A stretch of DNA of 64,000 bases from an uncultured Monoglobus sp. (GCA_947625055.1 CANQMT010000013.1:1-64000), one strand, 5' to 3'; shown: positions 39,001-48,283, counted from the stretch's first letter. Notes: generated from the letters alone by a model not told the origin. Made by a program: numbers and translations.

Positions 39001-40847
39001 CGAGCCGTGACACGGCGCGCGTCCGCTCGGATTTTAAGGACACCGCGTCGTTTATAAGCCTTAAAACCGACGAGAGCGGGACCGCCTCGGCGTCGTTCAC
39101 CCTGCCCGACAACATAACGTCGTGGCGCGCCGCGGTGTCGGCTGTGACGGACGATATGGAGGCCGGCAACGGCTCGCATGCGATAAAGGTGACGATGTCC
39201 GCGTTTATCAGCTACACAATGAGCAAAACCTACATGGCGGGCGACTCTCCCATGATCGGCGTCAGCCTGTACGGCAGCGCGCTCGGCGGTGACGAGGATG
39301 TGGTGTTCACGGCCTATGACGGCGTTCAATACGCGACAGCCCAAGGCAAACCGTTTGAGCGTGTGTATATTCCGCTGAGCATGGACGGAACCTTGGGTCA
39401 GCGCGAGCTTATAATATCGGCTGAGGTAAACGGCATGGCTGTCGACAGCGTTCAGACCGCGTTTGAGGTGGTTGACACCTATAACATGACCGAGCAGGCG
39501 ACGGAATACTCGTCGCCATACGAGCCGATCATACCTCAGTCCGACAGAAGCGTCAAAGTCATTTTCTCGGACGAGAGCCGCGCCTCGCTGCTGAACGATA
39601 TTTATTATATGCGTTACCTTTGCGGCGACAGGCTTGATCAGCGGGTTTCTATGACCAAGGCGCTTGAGCTGCTTAACAAATATTACGAGTACGAGTGCGA
39701 GATCCCCGATACCGACTGGAGCGCTTATCAGAGCGAGGACGGCGGGATCAAGCTGCTGCCCTACGGCGAAAGCGAGCCCGAGCTTACCGCGATGCTGACG
39801 CCGTATATTGAGGAGCATATTGACCGCGGCAGGCTTTGCGAATATCTGGCTTCGATCGAGGGAAACGCGAAGGTCCTGTATTCGCGCGCCGTCCTGCGCG
39901 AGCCGGTGCTTGACGAGATCGAGGCAATGTCCGCTGCTGACAATTTGAGCACCGTTGAGTATTTGTATCTGGCGCTCGCGTATTGCGAGCTCGGCGAGCT
40001 TGACAAGGCCGCCGGGATATTTGAAAGCCGCGTTGAAGCCGCGGGACTTATCGAGGACTACGGCACAATGATGAGGATAAGGGGCGGAGAAACAGCGGAT
40101 GAGATTTTGGAGAGCACGGCGGTCGGCGCGCTTGTCGCCCTGCGTCTGGGAATGAACAGCGCCGCGAAGCTCTACGGCTACACCGCTGCATACTCGACCG
40201 ACGATATATTGATCAACATTGAGCGCCTCGCGTATATCGCGGCGGCAGCCGAGACCCTGCCCGCCGAGAGCGGAAGCGTTTCGTATCAGCTTTATGGCCA
40301 GACCTTCGAGACCGAGCTTCGCGGGGGAGGCTGCCACACGGTCACGGTTCCCGCGGCGTTCCTGCCGGAGTTTAAAGTGCTCAGCGCCTCGGAGTCGATA
40401 AGGATGCTCTCGGTGTCCCGGGTCAAGATGAACGTTGACGAGACTTTAAGCCCCGATGTGAGCGTTGAGAGGGTATATTCAAATTCCTCAAGCGGAGAGA
40501 TAACCAACGCGTTTAGCGAAAACGACATAGTAAAGATCACGTTTAACGTTGAGTTCAGCGAGGCGGCTCCCGACGGCGGATATGTTATCACCGATTATCT
40601 GCCATCGGGCCTGACCCCGATCTTAAACGGCAGGCGCGACACGGGCTCGTTTATGTTCTTCTACGGCGGTGGCCAGCAGGTTCGGCTCTACGCCTATCCC
40701 GACAAGAACAACAAGGACACCTGCAGCTATTACGCCAGAGTCACAAGCCCCGGAAGCTTCACAGCCGACAGCGCGGTGATCCAAAACACATATTCAACAA
40801 ACATAATAGCCGCCACAAGTAAAGACAACGTAGTGATAAGCAATTAG
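36066..40847 (+). CDS. large exported alpha-2-macroglobulin-like protein without thioester
   Basis: 1593 residues after GGAGGACG. The signal peptide is at 1-24 (VLLIAALIAAVFVPVGAAE), with no lipobox Cys. Two Ig-like (Big_5) repeats cover about 30-215, then macroglobulin MG-type domains to about 980. They include ISVVDEALFELSDYVPN, the bacterial A2M mark, and a Gly/Ser/Asp-rich bait-like stretch (TGGGGSNDSSSSRD). The A2M core with LPDNITSWRAAVSAVTDD lies near 1020. Where thioester forms carry C-[LV]-E-Q the sequence reads GDRLDQ near 1187, so the covalent trap is lost. A helical domain and a C-terminal beta domain end the protein. It may guard the envelope against proteases, but no partner penicillin-binding protein is adjacent. 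Confidence 0.82.
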   Translation: MKKIVSVLLIAALIAAVFVPVGAAETAYRGGMSLTPVSYDSTGVMPDSAYVLAGAGAEPLIMINDTITTTVTPNGDGSFLVTPDAPLTYNKLYTFRLEGEEPAVWTFQTAEKFRVESTLPGDVADSVPVNTGIEIAFSHDDFDLEQVKNGFEIKPIVAGNWEKHDKTAVFVPDAPLERAAEYTVKLSKDIARQNGETLGEAYRFTFTTEGEEEERNSGVYLSAYSDYVEAPTDTAPVLAVYAHREDGKDIDIAVKVYAVAAEDAEAYFTEDINMAQLSERRGAELMSFSQKADDEKKRYGATYIDLPRALENGFYLAELSAEDRIEHVLIQSTDIGAYITKDNDGYLIWTNNVSSGGPCAGARFSSDGLGEAVSDASGLAWLAAADTDDEEVRLIKAEADGESAVFRVYNYDFYDRENKYFSALEFDRNLYKPDDTLYFWGAVKAITGEEPKSVIAEVYSGGYYSGGNTPLVTVSADCDDGVFSGSLPLPDLNSGGYVLQIKNGEDVICSKYFNVDQYQKPDYTLELTADKKAVFIGDSINYSVKTQFFDGTAVPGLDVNFKAENAFFANENETLVTDALGEASVSVTPSLVKNDRAGYHKSSYRVSAYAKRPELGDISDSAVTEVLLNDIGIGVKSEFKDGTSVISLHSDLLTVDKVNGGDGERTNSDDYISGPDVGRAIRCELKYNYYEERQTGTGYDYINKKSYPIYEYDEKTVTAASFDLTTDGEGNAEYSFTPDRNEGKGGYYTLDLSCADSRGGTYVDNDNYIRTTEHRFSPYSYGYYPDGYDISCDKESYDVGESVNVSVTKGGEPAPDGRFLFLKDCNGIKDASVTTSGAYATVFDGLPEICVNCVIFDPESGYTDIGVAEAEYDTEKSRLSFEISTDKEEYAPGENCEITVKVFGPDGTPAAASVNISVVDEALFELSDYVPNTLEQLYGNFYSTLREVYSSHQMLKYESPMAAEATFATGGGGSNDSSSSRDTARVRSDFKDTASFISLKTDESGTASASFTLPDNITSWRAAVSAVTDDMEAGNGSHAIKVTMSAFISYTMSKTYMAGDSPMIGVSLYGSALGGDEDVVFTAYDGVQYATAQGKPFERVYIPLSMDGTLGQRELIISAEVNGMAVDSVQTAFEVVDTYNMTEQATEYSSPYEPIIPQSDRSVKVIFSDESRASLLNDIYYMRYLCGDRLDQRVSMTKALELLNKYYEYECEIPDTDWSAYQSEDGGIKLLPYGESEPELTAMLTPYIEEHIDRGRLCEYLASIEGNAKVLYSRAVLREPVLDEIEAMSAADNLSTVEYLYLALAYCELGELDKAAGIFESRVEAAGLIEDYGTMMRIRGGETADEILESTAVGALVALRLGMNSAAKLYGYTAAYSTDDILINIERLAYIAAAAETLPAESGSVSYQLYGQTFETELRGGGCHTVTVPAAFLPEFKVLSASESIRMLSVSRVKMNVDETLSPDVSVERVYSNSSSGEITNAFSENDIVKITFNVEFSEAAPDGGYVITDYLPSGLTPILNGRRDTGSFMFFYGGGQQVRLYAYPDKNNKDTCSYYARVTSPGSFTADSAVIQNTYSTNIIAATSKDNVVISN

Positions 40848-40869
40848 AGAATAGTGATTAGTCCTCCCC

Positions 40870-41030
40870 TCTCCGTCTTTTCGCCTCACGGCGAAAATCC
40901 ACCTCTCCCGAGGGAGAGGCAGACGAGCGGCGCATAGCGCCGCTCTGCGGGACGCCGAGGTCGTCGTCCCCTACGACCAAAGCGCGCAAAATGCCGTAGG
41001 GGCGGACGACCTCGGCCGCCCTAGTCCCTA
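40870..41030. repeat. intergenic island of palindromic repeats
   Basis: The 308-base gap between the A2M-like and GH3 genes has no gene. It holds four hairpin elements in a row: TTTTCGCC/GGCGAAAA (40878-40897), CCTCTCCC/GGGAGAGG (40902-40919), GAGCGGCGC/GCGCCGCTC (40925-40945) and a 22-base arm pair at 40954-40975 and 40995-41016 with 20 matches. The last pair shares the CCCCTACG/GTAGGGGCGG and GGTCGTC core with the island at 21.2 kb. It is flanked by GTGATTAG-type and CTAGTCCCTAGTTCC-type sequences also related to other gaps here. Confidence 0.75.
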
Positions 41031-41056
41031 GTTCCTATTCCCCAGTCCCTACGTTG

Positions 41057-41091
41057 AAAGACCTTCCTGAATTAACAGGAAGGCCTTTTTA
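41057..41091 (+). terminator. intrinsic terminator after the A2M-like gene
   Basis: AAAG-CCTTCCTG pairs with CAGGAAGG-CTTTT around AATTAA, followed by TTTTTAATT. It also stands at the end of the convergent GH3 gene, but its reverse T tail is short. Confidence 0.85.
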
Positions 41092-41155
41092 ATTGGGAAG
41101 AAATTATATTAAATTTTTTCGGTTTGGGTGGGTCGAGGGGCGGAGCCCCTCGATC

Positions 41156-44100
41156 TTATTTAAGCTCGTCGATAGAGCCGGCGTTGTAGATGTTATTAAA
41201 ACCCTGCTCTTTGGCGATCTCCGCCGCCTGAGCCGCGCGTCTGCCCGAAGCGCAGTAAACGATGATCGTCTCGTCCTTGTCCTGAGTGTCGAGCCACTGT
41301 CCGAACTCATCGACAGGCACGTTGACCGATCCGTCTATGCTGTCCTCGGCGTATTCCTCGGGCGATCTAACGTCGACCGCCACAGCGCCCGCCGCGATAA
41401 GCTCTTTCGCCGCGTCGCCCTTGATGCTCTCCTGGCGCGCGTCGGCGATAGCGATCTCTGCCGTTTCGCCGTTTCCGCTCAGGTAAAGGGTCTCGCCGTC
41501 GCTGCCTAACTCTTTGATGTCAAAGTCACACACCTTTTTGATCGTCGTGCACTTGGAGCAGGGGGTCATGGTTATCATGTATCCCCCGTCGCAGCCCGCG
41601 TAAAGCTGATCGCCCGCGGAAACGATGTCGTTGATAACCGGGGATGAGGGCGCGCCCTCATCCTTTTCGGCATAGCTCACGGGTGTGTGGTTGCCCCAGA
41701 TGTTGAGTGATTTTCCGCCGATTATCTCGTTTTTCCCGCTGTTGTTATTATGCGCGAGAGCGGTGAATGTGCCGTTCCAGTCAACAACCTTTATAAATGT
41801 GACATCTTTGCCGTTCAGTTCGTTATAGTCAATTTTTTCTGTTGTGCCGTCGTTTTTCGTCAGGGTTACGAGCGAGCCGTCAATTTCAATTTTTGCGGTT
41901 TCGTTTTCCGCTGAAAGTACATTCTGCGATAAGGGTTCGCCGACTGAGGCTGTTGTTCCACCCAGGTTATATTTCAGGGTGATACAGTCATGGTTTCCGG
42001 CGTATTTGCCGTCCGAGGTCAGCTTGACAAACAAACCCTTTGTTCCGCTGAATCCCTGTTTTATCGCAAATTGCAGATCGTTATATGTATCCCAGTTTTT
42101 GCCCTGAATGATGTTGACTGAGCCGAGACTGTTTTCGGGAGTCAAAAGCTTGTCAATTGTAGCTCTGTCCGCAGAGGCGACGTCGATACCGGCGGTATCG
42201 ACCGCGAAAAATTCCGCCGACGCGTTTCCGGCGTCATTTCTTGTCGCCGAATACAGATCAATGACTTTGAGGTTATCCATTGTCTGATCGCCGAAATAGA
42301 ATATATCGCCGCCGGCTGTGGTGTCTATAATTTTGCCGCCGCTTGCCGTGTTTGACGCTTTTTCTGTACCGGCTGTTTTGCCGCTTGAATTCCAGCTTTT
42401 GGCGTAATCCTCAAACTCGATCAGGCTATCAAAGTTGGTATCGGGAAGAGGAGCGGGGGTCGGTGTGGCGGTCGGCACGGGAGAAGGCGTTGCCTCGATC
42501 GCTGTCGCTCCGGGCTCGAACAGCACGCCGAACAGCTTCTTGTTGGAGCCGCCGCCGTATACGTAAACGGGAATTCCGGCCTTAACATTCATTTGAACAG
42601 CGGTGGCCGTGTTGTCGTTAATTCCGAATTCGGTTACGCTCTTGCCGTCTTGTTCGATATACATTTGTCTTGTGTCGCTCGCGGCGAATACCGCTGTAAC
42701 TACTCCGTCGCTGTCGGGTGTGAAGTATACGCGCCGCGCGCCTGCCTGGCCCTTTCCGCCCTTGAGCGAGCGGGTGAAGGTGTATGTCACTCCGTTGGTG
42801 TGTTTGTAGGTGATGCCCTTGTCGCTTGCCCAGCCGCCGTCACAGCTCATGCCGAGGGCGCTCTCGGCGGTTACGCCTTCTGAGATAACGAAGAATCTGT
42901 CATAAATGCTGTCGCTGAAATTATAGACATATATATCCTTCATTTCAGGCGCGGTATATACTGTATCTTTTTTCCCGGTCATTGGCTGCATTGTGTCAAT
43001 ATTGTTCCAGCCGAAGATGGAAACTTTGCTGCCGTCTTTGAAGCCGTTCAATAAGTACTTGCCTTTATCGGTAATATTGGCCGTTGATGTGTTTGTCAGA
43101 GCATTTGCCGAGTCATATCCGGCTCCGATCAGAATTCCCGACTCAAGGTTGGTGTTGACCGCGATCGTGCCGTTTCCTATCGAAACAGGGTCAATGTCTT
43201 CATAATTATATTCAAGACTTATATAGTCGAGGTTCGCGCTGTTGGTTTGAACATAAATCGTGCCGCAGCCGTTTTCGTCAAGCGACATTTTGGAGAGCTC
43301 GTAGCGGTTGATTTCCGCCGTTACTTCCGCCCAGTTGGTCCAAGCGCCTGTCGCCTGTGCTTTGACGGAAGCAATAGTCCAGTTGCTGTTCGGGAGCAGC
43401 GAAACGTTGATATCGCTGTCGCCCGAGTCCTTGGAAACTCTGAACTTGATACCCGTCAGTCTGTCAAGCTTAACGCCGTCAAATCTCAGCCACGAGGCTT
43501 TTGTGCTGCCCGCGTCTTTGCCTCCGCTGGCTCCCGCTTTTTCATCGTTCAGGTTTGCGCCCGCGTCGTCGTCCGCGTTTTCGCCCTCGATCTGGAGGTT
43601 GGCGTAAACGATAACGGAGCCGCATTTCTCGTTGGGATAATCGCTCGCGGTTATCTTATAAATTCCGTTGGTGTAAAGCGTGACTTCGCCTGTGGTCAAA
43701 TTGATCTCCGCGTTCTTTCTGGATGAGCCGTCCAGCCTCTCGATCGACCAAACGAGGTCGCTTGATACGGCGCTGCCTTCCGATATTGCCTCCATGGCGA
43801 ATTTTGCGGGATTGCTTTCGTTGATCGCGCCCGTTATTGATGTTGCCGTGGCTGTGATAACGCCTATTCCGTCCGCGTTATAATTGATCTCGCCGCCGGA
43901 TATTATGTTAGAGTCGGCTGAACGGACAGTGTAAGCTTCCGTGAGTTCGATTTTCGGAACAGCCTGCATAGCCGCTATAGTCTCATTCAGCGCGGTCTCA
44001 AGACCGTCGTCTATAAGCGCGGTTTCAAGCGTGGAGCGGAAGTCAGTATAAATTCCTTCGAGTTCGGCCCAATTTTCAGACGTATACGCGATCTTCGGGC

Positions 44101-47100
44101 ATTCCGCGTATACCGCGTCAAGACGGGCGAGATATTCCGCCTTCTTCGCCGGGTCGATTCCTTCGCGGTACAGAGAAACGACCGGGAACGAGTATTCGGC
44201 GCTGCTGCCGTCTTCCTTAGAAGCTTTTACCGTGATCGTGGCGGTGCCTTCCTTGGCGCCTGCCGTAACGTTTCCGGCCGCGTCAACATTGGCGACTTCC
44301 GGATTGTTGCTGCTGTATGTTACCGTTATGCCGTTTGCGGCAAAGTCGGTGATGACCTTGTCGTTTTTAAGCGTAACGCTGGCGTTTGCCGAAACGGTGT
44401 TCGCGGCGTCCGCGCCGTTGTTAACGCTGTATACTTTAAGTCCCGAAGGGATAGCGTAAACGCTCTTGACGGTTTCGGCGATAGTGCCGCTTACGCTGAA
44501 CTTAACAGTGTGGCTTTCGGCGTCCGCCGAGCTGCCGCCGACTTTGGCGGTGTACTCGCCGGGGATAACGTAGTTCTGCTGATTTGCCTCGTCAAAGAAG
44601 AACACGTCCGAAAGGTCAAGGCTGAATGTCGCGGTCTTGGTCTCGCCGGGATCTAATGTCACTCTTTCAAAGCCCTTGAGCTGCTTTAAGGGCAGCGTCT
44701 TGCCGTCCGCGCCGGGAACGGTTATGTAAAGCTGAGCTACCTCGGTTCCCGCCGCGCTGCCTGTGTTCTTAACGTCGGCGGTGATCGTCACGGTGTCATT
44801 CGCGTCCGCTGAGGCTTTGTCTATCTTAACGTTTGAATATTCGAATGTGGTGTAGCTTTCGCCGTAGCCGAAGGGATAAACCGGTGTTCCGCTGTAATAC
44901 TGGTAGGTCCTTCCGGGATATTGTGCCTCGGGGTTGTTTATGTCATAAGCCAGTTCGTAGCTTGTGAAATTGTAATCAACTCCGTCCACATTTGTTCTTG
45001 GCGATCCTATCGGCATTTTGTCAAGATCGGCCTTGGTGTACCATGTGGTGGTCAGCTTGCCCGAGGGGTTGACCGCGCCTGTCAGCACCTTGCCCAGAGC
45101 CTCGCCCTGCCTCTGACCGTTGTATGACGTCCAGAGCATTGCGGCGCACTTGTCCTTAAATCCCTCAACGTTTATCTGGCCGACCGTCTGCAAAACAACG
45201 ATCGTCTTAGCGGGGAACTCGTCGCAAATCTGCTGAACATGGCTCTGTGTTGTCGGAAGGTCAATAGACGCTCTGTCGTTTGATTCGCTGGAGTCAGCTT
45301 CGGTGGTTCCGCCGTAGGCTATGATATAGTCGGCTGTTTCAAGCGCGCCTCTGTAGTTGTCGATCGAGAAATCCGCGCTCGCGTCGATCTTGATATACAT
45401 ATCGCGGGTCTCGGTGTAGCCGCCGGTTGCTCCGTTGTACACGCCGGAGTTTACGGCGTAGGTGTCCGCGTTAGCGGTATTCTGGATCTGAACCGATGCT
45501 ACGGCCTGATTAATGCTTCCGTAGCCGACTGTTACCGTGACCTTGGGCATTCCGGGCATTGACGCCGCCTCTATAAGCACGTCGGTCACATTCGCGAAGT
45601 TAACGCTCGGAATTACGGCCACTCCGTTTGAGGTTATGTTCATAAGACCGTCTTCGCCCTTGCTCATACCGACTGTGTTTTTGGCGGTCGATAAGTCCAG
45701 TTTAAGGTCGCCGCCGCTGCTGCGTTTTAAGGTTATGCTTTTTATGTTGAACAAAGGTGTTGTGCCGCTTACGCTTCCGATAAGCTGGACCGTTGAGTTC
45801 GGGTTTATCTGCTTTACAGCCTGCGTTATTCCGTCAAGCGGATTTATAGTCTTTGTCGGCTCTCCGGAATAGTCGCCCAAAACAACATCGTCAGCCTTAT
45901 CGCCGACAATGGCTATGTTCAAGGCTTTCGATGAGTCATTAAACGGCAGCGCGCCGTCGTTTTTGAGCAGGACCCAGCTTTCCTCTGCCGCTTTCTCGGC
46001 AACGGCAACATGTTCGTCGGTTTCAATAACATCGGACTTGATGTCCTGATACTTGGCGCCGTTGTCAAACTCGCCTGTTCTCATACGCTGAAGAAAAACG
46101 TTATACAGCGCCAGATCCAAGTCGTCCTCGCTTATCAGACCCGCGTTTACCGCGGCAACGAGCTGAGCTGTTCCGTTGCCGTCGCCGCCGCAGTCAAGGC
46201 TTGAGCCGGCCTTGATTATCTTGGAGACTGTCATGGCCGCCGTTATGTCCTCAATGTTCATATCGGGATAGAGCTTCTGTTTAAGAGGCGCTCTGCCGTA
46301 GGCGTTGTCCCAGGCGCCGCAGTCGCCGACGATAAAGCCGCCGAATCCGTATGCTCTTTTCAGAACATCACTCAACAAATATGAGTTGGCGCTCGAGGCG
46401 ATATAGTCGATCTTCTGACCGTCCATTGATGTGAGTATCTCGCCGTTTCTGTAGAGCGTGGTTCCGTTATAAGAGCTCATTACCGCGCCCGGATCCGAAC
46501 TCATAACAATATCGCGGAACGCGCGGGAATAATACTCGCGCATCGTGCGCTCGTTCATGATCGAGGTTCCCGTCTGACGCTCGCCCTCGCAGTTGTTGGC
46601 GGCATAATGCTTGATTGTGGCGATGACCTTTAAATATTTTTCATCGTCGCCCTGCATTCCGCGAACAGCGGCGCCGCCGATCTGAGCCGTCAGAAACGGA
46701 TCTTCGCCGTAGCTTTCCTCGTTTCTGCCCCAGCGCGGGTCGCGCGCCATATTGATCGTCGGGTTCCAGTAGTTTAAGTCATAGCGCGGGTTCTTGCCTC
46801 TCGCTTCGGTGGACATGATATCCATGCTCGTCTGCATAAGAGCCGTGTCCCATGTGTTGGACATTGCAAGGCTTGAGGGAAAGCTTGTGGCAACGCCCAA
46901 TCTTGCAACGCCGTGTATACCCTCGTTCCAGTAGTCATACTTGCTGACGCCGAGACGGCTGATCGCGGGCGTGCCCTTGGCCGCGGTCTGCGCCGCTTTT
47001 TCCTCAAGTGTCATGCGCGAAACCAGATCGGCCGCTCTTTCCTCAAAAGAGAGCGATGTGTCCTGATAGGGCAGCAGATCGGCTGCCGCCTGAACTTCGG

Positions 47101-47272
47101 GCGTCTCGGGCCGGACCGTCTGATCTGCGGCCTGCTCGTTTTGGACTGCCTGCTCCGCCGCGGGCTGCGGCTGCGCGTTATCGTCCGTCGCCGCCAGGAC
47201 AGCCGCGTTCGGAGCGCAGGTCAGCAGCATCGCGGCCGCCGCTAACGCGGATATTGTTTTCCGTACTTTCAT
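41156..47272 (-). CDS. giant secreted GH3 glycoside hydrolase with carbohydrate-binding modules and a C-terminal rhodanese domain
   Basis: 2038 residues; CAAGGAGG precedes the ATG. The signal peptide is at 1-28. The GH3 barrel (about 85-390) has nucleophile D317 in GGFIVGDCGAWDN and KHYAANNCEGERQTG, closest in style to beta-xylosidase/arabinosidase GH3s. The GH3 C domain (about 440-785) is interrupted by a beta module at about 504-624. A fibronectin-like domain (814-914), a Big_2 repeat (about 947-1024), CBM6/35-like modules (about 1225-1350 and 1620-1740) and a short Cys-bearing beta region follow. The end is a rhodanese domain (about 1944-2038, VAVDVRSPEEYAEDSIDG) with active-site C2007 in YCASGRR. 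It probably acts outside the cell on hemicellulose. The rhodanese tail is very unexpected. An AraC gene is divergent. Confidence 0.9.
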   Translation of the reverse strand: MKVRKTISALAAAAMLLTCAPNAAVLAATDDNAQPQPAAEQAVQNEQAADQTVRPETPEVQAAADLLPYQDTSLSFEERAADLVSRMTLEEKAAQTAAKGTPAISRLGVSKYDYWNEGIHGVARLGVATSFPSSLAMSNTWDTALMQTSMDIMSTEARGKNPRYDLNYWNPTINMARDPRWGRNEESYGEDPFLTAQIGGAAVRGMQGDDEKYLKVIATIKHYAANNCEGERQTGTSIMNERTMREYYSRAFRDIVMSSDPGAVMSSYNGTTLYRNGEILTSMDGQKIDYIASSANSYLLSDVLKRAYGFGGFIVGDCGAWDNAYGRAPLKQKLYPDMNIEDITAAMTVSKIIKAGSSLDCGGDGNGTAQLVAAVNAGLISEDDLDLALYNVFLQRMRTGEFDNGAKYQDIKSDVIETDEHVAVAEKAAEESWVLLKNDGALPFNDSSKALNIAIVGDKADDVVLGDYSGEPTKTINPLDGITQAVKQINPNSTVQLIGSVSGTTPLFNIKSITLKRSSGGDLKLDLSTAKNTVGMSKGEDGLMNITSNGVAVIPSVNFANVTDVLIEAASMPGMPKVTVTVGYGSINQAVASVQIQNTANADTYAVNSGVYNGATGGYTETRDMYIKIDASADFSIDNYRGALETADYIIAYGGTTEADSSESNDRASIDLPTTQSHVQQICDEFPAKTIVVLQTVGQINVEGFKDKCAAMLWTSYNGQRQGEALGKVLTGAVNPSGKLTTTWYTKADLDKMPIGSPRTNVDGVDYNFTSYELAYDINNPEAQYPGRTYQYYSGTPVYPFGYGESYTTFEYSNVKIDKASADANDTVTITADVKNTGSAAGTEVAQLYITVPGADGKTLPLKQLKGFERVTLDPGETKTATFSLDLSDVFFFDEANQQNYVIPGEYTAKVGGSSADAESHTVKFSVSGTIAETVKSVYAIPSGLKVYSVNNGADAANTVSANASVTLKNDKVITDFAANGITVTYSSNNPEVANVDAAGNVTAGAKEGTATITVKASKEDGSSAEYSFPVVSLYREGIDPAKKAEYLARLDAVYAECPKIAYTSENWAELEGIYTDFRSTLETALIDDGLETALNETIAAMQAVPKIELTEAYTVRSADSNIISGGEINYNADGIGVITATATSITGAINESNPAKFAMEAISEGSAVSSDLVWSIERLDGSSRKNAEINLTTGEVTLYTNGIYKITASDYPNEKCGSVIVYANLQIEGENADDDAGANLNDEKAGASGGKDAGSTKASWLRFDGVKLDRLTGIKFRVSKDSGDSDINVSLLPNSNWTIASVKAQATGAWTNWAEVTAEINRYELSKMSLDENGCGTIYVQTNSANLDYISLEYNYEDIDPVSIGNGTIAVNTNLESGILIGAGYDSANALTNTSTANITDKGKYLLNGFKDGSKVSIFGWNNIDTMQPMTGKKDTVYTAPEMKDIYVYNFSDSIYDRFFVISEGVTAESALGMSCDGGWASDKGITYKHTNGVTYTFTRSLKGGKGQAGARRVYFTPDSDGVVTAVFAASDTRQMYIEQDGKSVTEFGINDNTATAVQMNVKAGIPVYVYGGGSNKKLFGVLFEPGATAIEATPSPVPTATPTPAPLPDTNFDSLIEFEDYAKSWNSSGKTAGTEKASNTASGGKIIDTTAGGDIFYFGDQTMDNLKVIDLYSATRNDAGNASAEFFAVDTAGIDVASADRATIDKLLTPENSLGSVNIIQGKNWDTYNDLQFAIKQGFSGTKGLFVKLTSDGKYAGNHDCITLKYNLGGTTASVGEPLSQNVLSAENETAKIEIDGSLVTLTKNDGTTEKIDYNELNGKDVTFIKVVDWNGTFTALAHNNNSGKNEIIGGKSLNIWGNHTPVSYAEKDEGAPSSPVINDIVSAGDQLYAGCDGGYMITMTPCSKCTTIKKVCDFDIKELGSDGETLYLSGNGETAEIAIADARQESIKGDAAKELIAAGAVAVDVRSPEEYAEDSIDGSVNVPVDEFGQWLDTQDKDETIIVYCASGRRAAQAAEIAKEQGFNNIYNAGSIDELK

Positions 47273-47322
47273 GATTTTTCCTCCTTGATTGTGATATTTG
47301 AATAAAATTTATAATTTTCTAC

Positions 47323-47351
47323 TTGAAATATACCACAAATCCTGCTATAAT
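47323..47351 (+). promoter_or_regulatory. sigma-A promoter of the AraC regulator
   Basis: TTGAAA (47323-47328) and TATAAT (47346-47351), 17-base spacer. The GH3 gene starts 50 bases away on the other strand, so the 138-base gap is a shared control region. Confidence 0.8.
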
Positions 47352-47410
47352 TAAAGTCATATTATATATAAAACAAGACAAAAAGTATAATGAAAGGATG
47401 TGTCTGTTAA

Positions 47411-48217
47411 ATGCTTCCGGTTTATGAAATAAGACCCTCGGATCTGACGGTCAAGCGCAATGATTACCAACTGAGTTATCCGGAGCATATGCACGATTAT
47501 ATTGAGATAATATACGTGTATAAGGGCATGCAGAGGCTCAACATCGAAAGCGGCGGTTTTGAGATTCGCGAGGGCTGCCTCGCGGCGGTGTTCCCGGAAA
47601 CGGTCCATTCGTTTTCCGCGCCCGACGGACAGGACAAAAAGAACAATGAGGTGCTGATACTCATGTGCGCACCGAAAATGTTCGGCGGACTGTTCCCGAA
47701 CCTCAAGGACCTCAGACCCGAAAACCCGATAGTTGACAAGGAAGATATATGCGGCGGGTTTCGCTGCGCTCTTGAAAACATAAAGCCGGGCGAGAGTTTT
47801 GACGTGACATTTTCCTGGGCCTGCGTGATCGTTTCGTATTTGTTAAAGGCGCTGACTCTGAAGCACAAGTCCGACGGGCCGGTGACGGATATAACCTATA
47901 AGATAATAAAATACATAGAGCAGAATTTTACCGAGACAATAACCCGGCGTTCCATAGCCGAGCATTTCGGCGTGAGCGAGAGCTATATTTCGGCGATATT
48001 CAGCGGCAGATTCAAGATGAACCTCAGAAACTATCTCGGCCTTATCCGCGCCGAATATGCCGCGGGGCTTATCCGCTCGACAAGCGAGAGCTTTACGCTC
48101 ATAAGCCAGGAGGCGGGATTTGACAATCCGAGGACGTTTAATCGTATGTTTAAGGCGGCGTACGGGCAAACGCCGAGGGAATACCGCAGAAATATCAACC
48201 GTCTGATCAAAGATTGA
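47411..48217 (+). CDS. AraC-family regulator, cupin sensor type
   Basis: 268 residues. The N-terminal cupin-like half contains SYPEHMHDYIEIIYVYKG and the EGCLAAVFPETVHSF strand pair. The C-terminal pair of helix-turn-helix motifs (about 170-266) includes TRRSIAEHFGVSESYISAIF and the family end SQEAGFDNPRTFNRMFKAAY, GQTPREYRR. It likely senses a sugar and switches the divergent GH3 gene and perhaps the genes downstream. No membrane segments. Confidence 0.9.
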   Translation: MLPVYEIRPSDLTVKRNDYQLSYPEHMHDYIEIIYVYKGMQRLNIESGGFEIREGCLAAVFPETVHSFSAPDGQDKKNNEVLILMCAPKMFGGLFPNLKDLRPENPIVDKEDICGGFRCALENIKPGESFDVTFSWACVIVSYLLKALTLKHKSDGPVTDITYKIIKYIEQNFTETITRRSIAEHFGVSESYISAIFSGRFKMNLRNYLGLIRAEYAAGLIRSTSESFTLISQEAGFDNPRTFNRMFKAAYGQTPREYRRNINRLIKD

Positions 48218-48283
48218 ACTGTACTTTGGTACGGCGACAGTGAAATTTCGTTGTGTTATAATAATACTGAGGAGGTACAATAG

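Noticed and set aside
38985-40337. 450-codon open frame opposite the A2M-like gene
   Set aside because: Same reasoning: a shadow of a well-supported gene, no ribosome binding site.
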